From: JABAYQ01 sp018608925
GTDB lineage: Bacteria; Bacteroidota; Bacteroidia; Flavobacteriales; UBA7312
Direction: 5' to 3'
Length of the DNA stretch: 64,000 nt
Assembly: GCA_037625715.1 (NCBI GenBank)
Contig: JASJHQ010000043.1
Coordinates: 9,283 to 73,282, forward strand
Below, in pieces: positions 16,837 through 25,602 of the stretch. A model generated the notes under the pieces. That model was given only the letters and a program-made list of their open reading frames with translations, was not told the DNA's origin and made no database searches. Within the stretch, counting starts at the first letter, position 1. Each line of letters begins with the position of its first letter. A program made the translations under genes and the position numbers.

Positions 16837-17054
16837 ATATCAAATACGCTAGGGCGTTTTCTATATTTAAAATGATTCCTAATACGGAAAACAAATACCA
16901 TTATTAAATACAACAAAGGTATTCCGAAGTTCATGAAAGAAAGATAAATGAAAAACAAGCGAACCAACGAAGGCCTAACTCCTAGCTTCTTAGCCCACCA
17001 GGCACAGACACCGAAAAATTGCTTTTCAAAAAAATGTTTTAAGTCGTTTAACAT
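16833..17054 (-). CDS. PspC-domain mini-protein (first copy)
   Basis: This 73-residue protein has the PspC pattern: FEKQFFGVCAWWAKKLGVRP, then a hydrophobic stretch (FFIYLSFMNFGIPLLYLIMV) and a basic cytoplasmic tail (RIRNHFKYRKRPS). The gene overlaps the C-terminal end of the DUF2851 frame by 7 bases (ATGTTAA) and the second PspC gene by 4. Two PspC units side by side suggest an ancient duplication. The family assignment is good; the function in Bacteroidota is not established. Confidence 0.85.
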   Translation of the reverse strand: MLNDLKHFFEKQFFGVCAWWAKKLGVRPSLVRLFFIYLSFMNFGIPLLYLIMVFVFRIRNHFKYRKRPSVFDI

Positions 17055-18319
17055 TCATTCATTAAATGGTTACCAATATTGCAAGATAAACATTTTTTTT
17101 TGTCACAATAGTGTTTTTTTAAATGAAGAAAAGATTGGGAATGAGCAGCGTTTTTAGACTTAAAGCCTAGATTATTAAAGCGGCTGACACAACTATTTTT
17201 TTCTGGAGCTAAAGCATGCATAAGACTAATAGCTCTTTCTTGATAGCTATAATCTTGTTTCTCTTTGGAATACAAAACCAGCAAAGGAACTAAAGAATTT
17301 ATTATAACGTTATGCACCAATTGCTTACCAATCTTTTTACAAGAAAAAAGAGAACTTTTATTAAAGCTATAATGATTAGACCAATAATCAGAAGCTATAG
17401 AAGAAAAAACATTCTCTATCTCTTTTATATTCTTAAAGTTTAATAATTTGGAAAACAGACGGTCATTATCATAAATTAAAGCAGCCAATTGAGCAATTCT
17501 AACAGTTGGAAATGAATTAGGTCGCATTCTTAAAAACTTCCAGCTAGCCAGGTCCATTTCTACTAATTGATACTTTTTTTTGAGAAAATCGAACTCCTTT
17601 GCAAGCATAGCGCTGTACTTATCTTAAGGCTCTATTAAAAACCCAGACACACCAAACATTAGCGCTTCTAACTGTGTTATATTATCTTTATGCTTTAATA
17701 AAATCTTAAAAGGCAGCAACTTTGACAGCTGCATCATTGGTGTAGAATTAACCTTTAGCCCGAATGACTCACAAAGAAGTTGATAAAAAACATCATCCCA
17801 ACTATTTCTATTATCATTCAACAATTGAGCAACTTTTTCCGACTTTAGTTCCAGCCTTTCTATAAATATACGCTCTAAAAATTGAACTAAAATAAACGGG
17901 TCTACACTAGGAAATAATTTTTGACACGGAATCCATTTTTGACTACTCATTAAAGCTTCGATCTTATCAATAATGCCAGGCTCAACATAGTCAGCCAATA
18001 CAAGCGTAGGGATTTCTTCTCCGAGCTGATTGAAAATTGCAATATCATTTTCCCAAACAACATGCAAAACAACACCATTATAGCTTTTATCTAAGTGATG
18101 CTTGTGCTTATTCCAATCCGACGATTTAAGATGAATCTCCGTGGATCCTACCCAGATTAGTCCATTTAAATTTATTTTAGAATTAAGAAAGTCTGGTCCA
18201 GAATTAGAATTTATTTGGCCAACTTTTAAAATTTGTATTTCAGAATTATTAACGAGAGTTAATGGCGTATAGCTAAAACGTCTATACTGCCATATAAAAT
18301 GGAGTAATTCTTCTTTCAT
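17048..18319 (-). pseudogene. DUF2851 family protein interrupted by an in-frame TAA
   Basis: Two open frames, 17624-18319 (231 residues) and 17048-17608 (186 residues), together make one DUF2851 protein of the usual length (about 420). They are in the same frame: LIEP, a TAA at 17624-17626, then DKYSAMLAKEFDFLKKKY. The N-terminal part has the family motifs LLHFIWQYRRF, NSGPDFLNSKI, EIHLKSSDWNKHKHH and VVLHVVWEND; the C-terminal part has FLRMRPNSFPTVRIAQLA and ends in a Cys-rich segment (CDKKKCLSCNIG). A single base change restores the frame. It may be a recent nonsense mutation, a sequencing error, or two separately translated halves; restart at ATG 17608 is possible. The function of DUF2851 is unknown. 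Confidence 0.85.
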
Positions 18320-18324
18320 GGTTC

Positions 18325-18358
18325 TTCAAAAGTAATAAATGCTTTTATTACTTTTGAA
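18325..18358. repeat. Perfect 15-bp inverted repeat upstream of DUF2851
   Basis: TTCAAAAGTAATAAA, loop TGCT, and its exact complement fill almost the whole 41-base gap between the pyrF stop and the DUF2851 start. Transcription across it would give a strong but AT-rich hairpin just before the DUF2851 ATG. No long U tract follows in either direction. It may be a terminator for pyrF, an operator, or a translational block. Confidence 0.75.
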
Positions 18359-18360
18359 AT

Positions 18361-19173
18361 TTAAGCGAAATTCTTTTGTAAAATTAATTCCATTTTAGAC
18401 TGAAGCTCTAAAGCTTTTAATCTGGATTGTTGAGCAAAATCTTCTTTATCTCCAGCATAAATAATACCTCTAGAAGAATTAATTAATAATCCACACTCTT
18501 GATTAAGACCAAACTTACAGACATCTTCTAGGCTTCCTCCTTGAGCACCTACTCCAGGAATTAATAAAAAGTGATTAGGTACAATTTTACGTATGTCAGT
18601 TAAAGCATCTGCTCGAGTTGCCCCTACTACATACATTAGGTTTTCTCCCCAAGATTGAGACTCTTTTAATACTTTTTGATAAAGCATTTCGCCGTCTTTA
18701 TTTTCAAATAATTGAAAATCCAAACCTCCTTGATTAGACGTAAGTGCTAGAAGTATTACCCATTTTTGATCAAAAGATAAAAAAGGCTTTACTGAATCGG
18801 AACCCATATACGGAGCAACGGTAACAGAATCAAAATTCATTGTCTGAAAAAAGGTTTTAGCATACATATTGGATGTATTTCCTATATCACCTCTTTTAGC
18901 ATCCGCTATGGTAAATATTTCTTTTGGAATAATTTCTAATGTCTTACGAAGACTTTCCCAGCCTTTTGTACCCATCGATTCATAGAATGCAATATTAGGC
19001 TTGTAGGCAACGCATAAATCTTTAGTGGACTCTATTATTTGCTTGTTAAACTCAAAAATAGGATCCTCTAGCTCTAACAAATGTTTTGGAATTTTTTCAA
19101 TATCGGGATCCAAACCAATGCACAAGAAAGATTTTTTTTGTTGAATTTGTTGAAATAATTCTTTAGATGTCAT
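18361..19173 (-). CDS. pyrF: Orotidine 5'-phosphate decarboxylase
   Basis: This 270-residue enzyme makes UMP, the last step of de novo pyrimidine synthesis. It is of the longer group-3 type common in Bacteroidota and actinobacteria: SFLCIGLDPDIEKIPKHL near the start, the catalytic loop TIADAKRGDIGNTS at about residue 88, and LIPGVGAQGG near the phosphate site. It follows prfA with no gap (19173/19174), so the two genes plus purM are likely one operon. No missing key residue is seen. Confidence 0.97.
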   Translation of the reverse strand: MTSKELFQQIQQKKSFLCIGLDPDIEKIPKHLLELEDPIFEFNKQIIESTKDLCVAYKPNIAFYESMGTKGWESLRKTLEIIPKEIFTIADAKRGDIGNTSNMYAKTFFQTMNFDSVTVAPYMGSDSVKPFLSFDQKWVILLALTSNQGGLDFQLFENKDGEMLYQKVLKESQSWGENLMYVVGATRADALTDIRKIVPNHFLLIPGVGAQGGSLEDVCKFGLNQECGLLINSSRGIIYAGDKEDFAQQSRLKALELQSKMELILQKNFA

Positions 19174-20244
19174 TTAACTATCGTTTGTTGTTCCTTCCAA
19201 TAACCTTTCAGCATTTTCAGCAATTTGAAGTTCTTCTATAAATTTAGCTATTTCACCATCCATAACGTTTTGAAGGTTGTACTGAGTAAGTCCAATTCTA
19301 TGATCGGTAACTCTACCCTGAGGATAGTTATAGGTTCTAATTTTTGCAGATCTGTCTCCAGTAACAACCATTGACTTACGTTTTCCTGACAGCTCTTCTA
19401 ACCTTTTCTGAAGTTCGATTTCATAAATCCTAGATCTTAAAACTTTCAAGGCTTTATCGTAATTCTTATGTTGAGATTTCTGATCTTGACATTGAGCAAC
19501 AACACCTGTAGGGATATGTGTCAATCTTACAGCAGAATAAGTAGTATTTACAGACTGACCGCCAGGACCTGAAGAACAGTAGGTATCTTTTCTAATGTCG
19601 CTATCTTTTATTTCTACGTCAAACTCCTCTGCTTCTGGCATTATTACTACAGAAGCAGCTGATGTATGTACTCTTCCTTGAGTTTCGGTTTGCGGCACTC
19701 TCTGAACGCGGTGTACACCAGATTCAAACTTCAGAGTACCATAAACATCCTCCCCTTTTACATTAAAAATAATTTCTTTATATCCTCCTGAAGTTCCTTC
19801 AGCAACATCCACTAATTCTGTCTTCCATCCTTTTGTAGAGGCGTAATTAGTATACAACCTATATAAATCTCCAGCAAAAATACTTGCTTCATCACCACCA
19901 GCACCAGCTCTAATTTCTACCACAGCATTCTTAGAATCGGCAGGATCTTTAGGAATTAACAAAACTTTAATTTCTTCTTCCATCTCTGATGCTTGGGGCT
20001 GAAGCTCATCGAGCTCTAACTTTGCCATCTCCCTCATCTCCTCATCCTTCAGCATTTCTTTAGAAGAGTCGATATTAGAAAGTATGTTCTTGTATTGCTT
20101 GTATGCTGAAATAATTGGCTCTAAATCTTTATATTCTTTATTGAGCTGAATATAACGCTTCATGTCAGACATTACATCTGGCTGTACAAGGAGTTCAGAC
20201 ACTTCGTCAAAACGAACTTTAATGGATTCTAGTTTATCTAGCAT
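19174..20244 (-). CDS. prfA: Peptide chain release factor 1
   Basis: RF1 (356 residues) recognises UAA and UAG stop codons and triggers peptide release. The catalytic GGQ is in SSGPGGQSVNTTYSAVRLTH and the codon-recognition tripeptide is PQT in VQRVPQTETQGRVH, the PxT form that separates RF1 from RF2 (SPF). The N-terminal helical domain (residues 1-95) is complete. It starts one base after the purM stop. Since RF1 reads UAA, the stop inside the DUF2851 gene should be efficiently decoded. Confidence 0.98.
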   Translation of the reverse strand: MLDKLESIKVRFDEVSELLVQPDVMSDMKRYIQLNKEYKDLEPIISAYKQYKNILSNIDSSKEMLKDEEMREMAKLELDELQPQASEMEEEIKVLLIPKDPADSKNAVVEIRAGAGGDEASIFAGDLYRLYTNYASTKGWKTELVDVAEGTSGGYKEIIFNVKGEDVYGTLKFESGVHRVQRVPQTETQGRVHTSAASVVIMPEAEEFDVEIKDSDIRKDTYCSSGPGGQSVNTTYSAVRLTHIPTGVVAQCQDQKSQHKNYDKALKVLRSRIYEIELQKRLEELSGKRKSMVVTGDRSAKIRTYNYPQGRVTDHRIGLTQYNLQNVMDGEIAKFIEELQIAENAERLLEGTTNDS

Positions 20245-20245
20245 A

Positions 20246-21412
20246 TCAATAAATAAATTCTCCGTACTGACTCTTAATAGTCAGTTTCTTAGTATTATTA
20301 GCTTCTACTCTCCCGATTATTTTTGCATCAACATTAAAAGATTCTGAAATAGAAATTATATCATTTGCAATTTCTTGAGGCACATACAATTCCATTCTGT
20401 GTCCCATATTAAAAACTTTATACATCTCTTTCCAATCTGTAGAAGACTCAGATTGAATTAATTCGAATAAAGGTGGAACATCAAACATATTATCTTTAAT
20501 GACATGAACATTGTCGACAAAGTGTAATACTTTAGTTTGTGCACCTCCAGAACAATGAACCATTCCGTGTATTTTATCTCTATGAGACTCTAATACTTTT
20601 TTAATAATTGGTGCGTAAGTACGAGTTGGAGACAATACGAGCTTACCCATATCAATATCCAATCCGCTTAATTTTTCAGTCAATTTCTTTGAACCAGAAT
20701 AAACCAATTCAGCAGGAACAGAAGGGTCAAAACTATCTGGAAACTTACTTCCTAACTCCTTAGTAAAAACATCGTGCCTGGCCGAGGTAAGTCCATTACT
20801 TCCCATTCCACCGTTATACTCAGATTCATAAGTAGATTGTCCGTAAGATGACAAACCAACAATCACGTCTCCACCTTGAATATTGTGATTAGAAATAACA
20901 TCGGATCTTTTCATCCTGCTAACCACCGTAGAGTCCACAATAATTGTACGCACTAAATCACCTACATCTGCTGTTTCTCCTCCAGTAGAATGTATTTCAA
21001 CGCCGTGTTCTTTTAATTCAGAAATCAACTCTTCTGTACCATTAATGATTTGAGAAATAACATCTCCGTTAATCAGATTTTTATTTCTTCCAATAGTGGA
21101 CGACAAAAGGATTTTATCAACTGCTCCAACGCATAGTAAATCATCTAAATTCATCACCAAAGCATCTTGAGCAATACCTTTCCATACAGAAAGGTCTCCA
21201 GTCTCTTTCCAGTACATGTAAGCTAATGATGACTTTGTTCCTGCTCCATCAGCGTGCATTACAATACAATAATCCTCATCGTTAGTTAAATAATCTGGCG
21301 TAATTTTACAAAAGGCTTTAGGAAATAAACCTTTGTCTACATTTTTAATGGCAGCATGGACATCTTCTTTGTCTGCTGAAACTCCTCTTTGATTGTATCT
21401 ATCTGTTCCCAT
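20246..21412 (-). CDS. purM: Phosphoribosylformylglycinamidine cyclo-ligase (AIR synthase)
   Basis: This 388-residue enzyme closes the imidazole ring in purine synthesis. The start RYNQRGVSADKEDVHAAIKN, the ATP/substrate segment MHADGAGTKSSLAYMYW, the metal-binding DALVMNLDDLLCVGA and the glycine-rich STGGETADVGD are all AIR synthase signatures. It is about 40 residues longer than the E. coli protein, the usual form in Bacteroidota. It is the first gene of the purM-prfA-pyrF operon, starting after a strong terminator. Confidence 0.95.
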   Translation of the reverse strand: MGTDRYNQRGVSADKEDVHAAIKNVDKGLFPKAFCKITPDYLTNDEDYCIVMHADGAGTKSSLAYMYWKETGDLSVWKGIAQDALVMNLDDLLCVGAVDKILLSSTIGRNKNLINGDVISQIINGTEELISELKEHGVEIHSTGGETADVGDLVRTIIVDSTVVSRMKRSDVISNHNIQGGDVIVGLSSYGQSTYESEYNGGMGSNGLTSARHDVFTKELGSKFPDSFDPSVPAELVYSGSKKLTEKLSGLDIDMGKLVLSPTRTYAPIIKKVLESHRDKIHGMVHCSGGAQTKVLHFVDNVHVIKDNMFDVPPLFELIQSESSTDWKEMYKVFNMGHRMELYVPQEIANDIISISESFNVDAKIIGRVEANNTKKLTIKSQYGEFIY

Positions 21413-21418
21413 ATTTAT

Positions 21419-21451
21419 AAAAAAAGACTACCTAATCTCTTAGGTAGTCTT
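21419..21451 (-). terminator. Intrinsic terminator after the PorE-like gene
   Basis: On the minus strand a perfect 12-bp stem AAGACTACCTAA/TTAGGTAGTCTT with a 4-base loop is followed by a run of U residues (A run at 21419-21425 on the plus strand). It lies 18 bases after the stop of the OmpA-type gene and a few bases before the purM ATG. Confidence 0.85.
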
Positions 21452-21469
21452 ATGTGTTATAGAAAATAT

Positions 21470-23500
21470 TTATTTTCTACTTTTTGACTTCACTTTATTT
21501 GTTTCAATATCATAAAAAAGATCAGTCATTACTTTAAAGTCTGTTCTTCTATTATATTGATGTGCTTTCTCAATATCTTTCTTTCTTTTAAGCTTGTTAA
21601 TGTAAGTTTCGTCTAAAACATCGTTAGGCTTTAACCTACCGTTTTTAACATCCATTAAGAAAGGTTCTGATTCACCCATCCCTAGAGCTTTCAATTGTTT
21701 TTTATTGATTCCTTTAGAAACCATATAATCTACACAAATTTGAGCTCTTTCCTGAGAAAGTTTTAAATTGAAATCTTCGCCTGCTCTATTGTCAGTGTGT
21801 GATCGCAATTGAATTACTACGTTAGGGTTTTCTTTAAGAACCACTATCAATTTATTCAAAGATAGCTTAGAGTCTGATCTTAATGCTGAACTATTGTAGT
21901 CGTATTCAATTTTAGGAAGAATAATTTCTTTTTGAGTTGGCTCAAGAGAAATATTAACAGGAAACTCCTTGTCTTTAGTTACACCTAAAGTTGTTTGAGT
22001 AGCGTTCTTAGTAAGGTATCCTTCTTTAGAAACTGTAATTTCGTAAGCTATTCCTGCTTTAATAACATCTTTACCAAATGTGTAAAAACCTGCATTATCA
22101 GTTATTGTCTCAGAAGTAGTTCCGTCGGTACCAATCAAAGTAACAACAGCTCCAACAATTGCTTTTTTAGAATCTTCATCGTTCGCAACACCAGAAATAA
22201 CTAAATTTATTGAAGGAAGAACGAATTGATAAATATCATCGCCCTTACTTCCAACCCTGTTAGATGACAAATATCCTCTTTCATTTTTACCTTCAAAAAT
22301 AATTCCGAAATCATCGTTTGGAGAATTAATAGGACTTTTCATATTTACTACAGACCTAAGATTATTCTCATCATCAAACTCAGCTTTGAAGATATCCATA
22401 CCTCCCATTCCTACAATACCGTTTGAAGAAAAATACAATGAACCGTCTTCGTGAATAAAAGGAAATAATTCATCCCCTTCACTATTTATTTCTGACCCAA
22501 GGTTAATTGGCTCACTCCATTCATCTCTTTTTTCTTTCTTTATCAACCATATATCTTTTCCTCCACTACCACCTTTCATATCAGATGAAAAGTATAATGC
22601 TTTTCCATTTGAAGAGATAGATGGATGTCCGAAGCTACTAAGACTATCATAAGGAAGTGGAACCAAGACAGGAGATATCCAACCTTTACCTTTCTTCTTA
22701 GAATAATATATTTCACAAGTAGGAACTGGCTTATTTTTATCACTTTCGTTACATCTAGTAAAATACATTTCGTTACCCCTTCTTGTTAGAGTAGTTGCAG
22801 CTTCATGATTTTCAGTATTCATTGGCTCAGGAAATGGAGCTGGTCTTGTCCATTTACCTTTACGGTCTCTTTTAACACTATATAGGTCGGTATAAGAATC
22901 TCCAGTAAATCCGTCTGTTCCTTTACCAACTGAACCATCTCTAGATGAAGTGAAAAACAAAACATCGTAATTACTAGACCCAAAACTTGGAGCGTAATCA
23001 GATTGTGGAGAATTATACTGAAAAGGCGTAATCTCGTAACGGGTAGGATTTTCAATAGCATCTAATGCAAAGACACATGAGTTAATCCCTAATGTAGCTC
23101 GTTCGTCGTTTGGTTTAAAAGATTTATATTTTTCGAATTGCACCATAGCATCCGAAAAAGATTGTTGTTTTTGTAAAACCTGAGCATACCTCAAATACAC
23201 GTCAGGGTGTGGATATTTGGCTCTAATAGCTCTTTTATACAGGCTGGCAGCTTTTTTTAAATAAATAGGAGTTCCTATTAATCTACCGCACTCAGCTTGT
23301 AAAAAAATTAATTCAGCTTTTTTAGCTCTATTTTTTTCTTTGGAATAACTAGCCTTGTAAAGCAGTCCTGCCTCGAAGTAGTTCTGAAGAAGAAAAGCTT
23401 TATCAGCTTTTGATGTCTTTGTTTTTTTCTGAGCAATGGCTGAAGAACTCATTAAAAAAACAACTAATAATAGTGAAAGTAAATGTTTCATTTTATTCAA
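21470..23500 (-). CDS. PorE-like protein: TPR, PD40 propeller, CRD and OmpA domain
   Basis: The 676-residue exported protein starts with a signal peptide (KMKHLLSLLLVVFLMSSSAI, cleavage near AIA-Q). It then has TPR helices (about 30-140), a WD40-like PD40 propeller (about 160-440, repeats such as DVLFFTSSRDGS and ALYFSSDMKGGSGGKDIWL), a carboxypeptidase regulatory-like domain (SGVANDEDSKKAIVGAVVTL) and a C-terminal OmpA domain with peptidoglycan-binding IQLRSHTDNRAGEDFNLKLS. This order equals T9SS component PorE, thought to tie the secretion core to peptidoglycan. Paralogues with the same order are common in Bacteroidota, so the PorE name is provisional. It has its own terminator. Confidence 0.8.
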   Translation of the reverse strand: MNKMKHLLSLLLVVFLMSSSAIAQKKTKTSKADKAFLLQNYFEAGLLYKASYSKEKNRAKKAELIFLQAECGRLIGTPIYLKKAASLYKRAIRAKYPHPDVYLRYAQVLQKQQSFSDAMVQFEKYKSFKPNDERATLGINSCVFALDAIENPTRYEITPFQYNSPQSDYAPSFGSSNYDVLFFTSSRDGSVGKGTDGFTGDSYTDLYSVKRDRKGKWTRPAPFPEPMNTENHEAATTLTRRGNEMYFTRCNESDKNKPVPTCEIYYSKKKGKGWISPVLVPLPYDSLSSFGHPSISSNGKALYFSSDMKGGSGGKDIWLIKKEKRDEWSEPINLGSEINSEGDELFPFIHEDGSLYFSSNGIVGMGGMDIFKAEFDDENNLRSVVNMKSPINSPNDDFGIIFEGKNERGYLSSNRVGSKGDDIYQFVLPSINLVISGVANDEDSKKAIVGAVVTLIGTDGTTSETITDNAGFYTFGKDVIKAGIAYEITVSKEGYLTKNATQTTLGVTKDKEFPVNISLEPTQKEIILPKIEYDYNSSALRSDSKLSLNKLIVVLKENPNVVIQLRSHTDNRAGEDFNLKLSQERAQICVDYMVSKGINKKQLKALGMGESEPFLMDVKNGRLKPNDVLDETYINKLKRKKDIEKAHQYNRRTDFKVMTDLFYDIETNKVKSKSRK

Positions 23501-23614
23501 TTAGAATTTTTGCTAAAATAACGATTTATTTTATTTAAAAATAACAAGACTTAAACTCTTAAAAAGTTGTTCATAATTTTTAAATATTGATAGTGTAAAT
23601 TTAACACAAAAAAA

Positions 23615-23622
23615 TAATTTTG
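23615..23622 (+). promoter_or_regulatory. Probable -7 box of the glutamine synthetase promoter
   Basis: TAATTTTG matches TAnnTTTG and lies 38 bases before the ATG. No well-spaced TTTG is seen; the nearest ATTG (23586-23589) is 25 bases upstream, longer than usual. Gene control by another factor is possible. Confidence 0.4.
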
Positions 23623-23659
23623 TGACAATCAATATAACTAACCATTATCACTAAAGAAA

Positions 23660-24667
23660 ATGAGTAAAAGTAAATTAGAATACATTTGGCTAGACGGATA
23701 CAGTCCGACTCAAAACATGAGAAGCAAAACTAAAGTAGTAAACAACTTTAGCGGAAAACTAGAAGATTGTCCAGTATGGTCTTTTGATGGAAGTTCAACT
23801 AAACAGGCATCAGGAAGCGCATCAGACTGCCTTCTGAAGCCAGTAGCTATCTATCCAGACCCAAGTAGGATAAATGGTTTTTTGGTTATGACAGAAGTTT
23901 TAAATTCGGATGGAACAGCACACGAATCTAATGCTAGAGCAACTATTGATGACAATGATAATGACTTCTGGTTTGGTTTTGAGCAAGAATATTTCATAAT
24001 GGACACCAATACTCAGCTTCCATTAGGCTTTCCTTTAGGAGGCTACCCTGGGCCTCAGGGACTGTACTACTGCTCAGTTGGAGGAAGAAACACTCACGGA
24101 AGAGACTTTGTCGAAGAGCATGCGGATCTTTGCATTGAAGCTGGATTAAACTTTGAAGGCATCAATCAAGAAGTAGCTAGTGGACAATGGGAATTTCAAT
24201 TATTTGCTGAAGGAGCAAAAAGAGCTGGTGATGAAATATGGATTGCAAGGTATTTACTAGATAGATTAACCGAAAGCTATGGTTACTATATTGAATATCA
24301 TCCTAAGCCAATTAAAGGAGACTGGAACGGTTCTGGAATGCATGCAAACTTCTCAAATAGTCTATTAAGAGAATGTGGGTCAAAAGAAACATATGAAAGA
24401 ATATGTGAAGCATTCCGTCCATTGACTAAAGAACATATTTCTGTATATGGTGAGTTTAACAACCAACGTCTTACAGGCTTACACGAAACAGCTTCAATAA
24501 ACGACTTTAGTTTCGGAGTGTCAGACAGAGGCGCATCTATTAGAATTCCCATTATGACCGTTGAAAACGGTTGGAAAGGATGGCTGGAAGACAGAAGACC
24601 TGCTTCAAACGGAGATCCTTACAAAATTGCAGCAAGAATTATTAAAACTGTAAAAAGTGTAGATTAG
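23660..24667 (+). CDS. Glutamine synthetase, eukaryote-type (GSII)
   Basis: This 335-residue enzyme condenses glutamate and ammonia with ATP. Its short length and motifs (PVWSFDGSST, WFGFEQEYFIMD, NGSGMHANFSN, ETASINDFSFGVSDRGASIR, EDRRPASNGDPY) place it in the GSII family of eukaryotes and some bacteria, not the 470- or 730-residue GSI and GSIII. The adenylylation loop of GSI is absent, so control by adenylylation is not expected. It is a single gene with its own promoter-like box and a terminator inside the next gene. Whether a GSIII also exists elsewhere in the genome cannot be told. Confidence 0.95.
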   Translation: MSKSKLEYIWLDGYSPTQNMRSKTKVVNNFSGKLEDCPVWSFDGSSTKQASGSASDCLLKPVAIYPDPSRINGFLVMTEVLNSDGTAHESNARATIDDNDNDFWFGFEQEYFIMDTNTQLPLGFPLGGYPGPQGLYYCSVGGRNTHGRDFVEEHADLCIEAGLNFEGINQEVASGQWEFQLFAEGAKRAGDEIWIARYLLDRLTESYGYYIEYHPKPIKGDWNGSGMHANFSNSLLRECGSKETYERICEAFRPLTKEHISVYGEFNNQRLTGLHETASINDFSFGVSDRGASIRIPIMTVENGWKGWLEDRRPASNGDPYKIAARIIKTVKSVD

Positions 24668-24675
24668 TAAATAGT

Positions 24676-25602
24676 TTACAAAAAGTATAAGTATGCTAGG
24701 TACATTGCAAGGATTACAATCCCTTCTCTAAGTCCTAGCATATTTTTTTTGCCAATTTTTTGAAGAGGATAAATAATTAGAGCAAAGGCCATCATCCAAA
24801 TAAGGTCGGTATAAAAAATCGTTTTATCTTCTAAATTCAATTCCACGAAGAAAGAAGTTATACCTAAAACAGCAAGAATATTAAAAATATTAGAACCAAT
24901 TAAATTACCTAAAGCAATTCCGTTTTGCTTTTTGAACGCAGCAATTAAGGAAGCTGCTAATTCTGGAATACTTGTTCCTATTGCAACTAAACTCAATGAA
25001 ATGATACGATCATCTATATTGAAAGACTTAGCAATACTTACAGCACCTTTAATAAAAAAGTCAGCTCCAAAATACAAACCGACTCCTCCTAATACTAATA
25101 GAAAAACAGATTTAGTTAAAGTTAATGAATCATCAACTTCAAGCTCTTCTTGATCACTTGCTGATGACCTAGAAACAGAAACAATTAGAAATAAAACCAG
25201 AGCCAAAAATAGAACAGAACCAACGATCCAATTAATTCCATTAAAAAAGAACAACGCAAGAAAAAGTGCTAAAGAAGAAATTAGCATCATAGGGTAATTC
25301 AAGCTTAAACTTTCTTTATCCACTTTCATTGGACCTACAATACAAGTCAAGCCCAATACCAAACCAATATTGGCAATATTAGAGCCAATTACGTTACCAA
25401 AAGATATTTGTGAATGTCCAGACATTGCAGACTCCAGACTTACAAGCAGCTCGGGAGCCGAAGTTGCAAAAGAAACTACTGTTACTCCAATTACTAATTT
25501 TGAAATATTGAATTTTAAAGCCAACCAAACAGAAGCTTTAACAAGAAATTCGCCTCCTAAAAAAAGGAATAAAAAGCCAAGAGCCAAAAAAAGATAATCC
25601 AT
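24676..25602 (-). CDS. Calcium/sodium antiporter (CaCA family, YrbG-like)
   Basis: This 308-residue membrane protein has two inverted homologous halves of five helices each. The ion-binding alpha repeats are visible: GVTVVSFATSAPELLVSLES with SFGNVIGSNIANIGLVLG in the first, and VAIGTSIPELAASLIAA with ALGNLIGSNIFNILAVLG in the second. The family exchanges sodium (or potassium) for calcium across the inner membrane. The gene abuts tatA upstream (shared base 25602) and converges on the glutamine synthetase gene with an 8-base gap. Confidence 0.92.
   Translation of the reverse strand: MDYLFLALGFLFLFLGGEFLVKASVWLALKFNISKLVIGVTVVSFATSAPELLVSLESAMSGHSQISFGNVIGSNIANIGLVLGLTCIVGPMKVDKESLSLNYPMMLISSLALFLALFFFNGINWIVGSVLFLALVLFLIVSVSRSSASDQEELEVDDSLTLTKSVFLLVLGGVGLYFGADFFIKGAVSIAKSFNIDDRIISLSLVAIGTSIPELAASLIAAFKKQNGIALGNLIGSNIFNILAVLGITSFFVELNLEDKTIFYTDLIWMMAFALIIYPLQKIGKKNMLGLREGIVILAMYLAYLYFL
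24692..24750 (+). terminator. Glutamine synthetase terminator inside the antiporter gene
   Basis: TATGCTAGG (24692-24700) pairs perfectly with CCTAGCATA (24734-24742), directly followed by eight T residues (24743-24750) on the plus strand. Smaller internal pairs shorten the loop. It lies 25 bases after the glutamine synthetase stop and entirely within the last 25 codons of the convergent antiporter gene. Confidence 0.7.
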
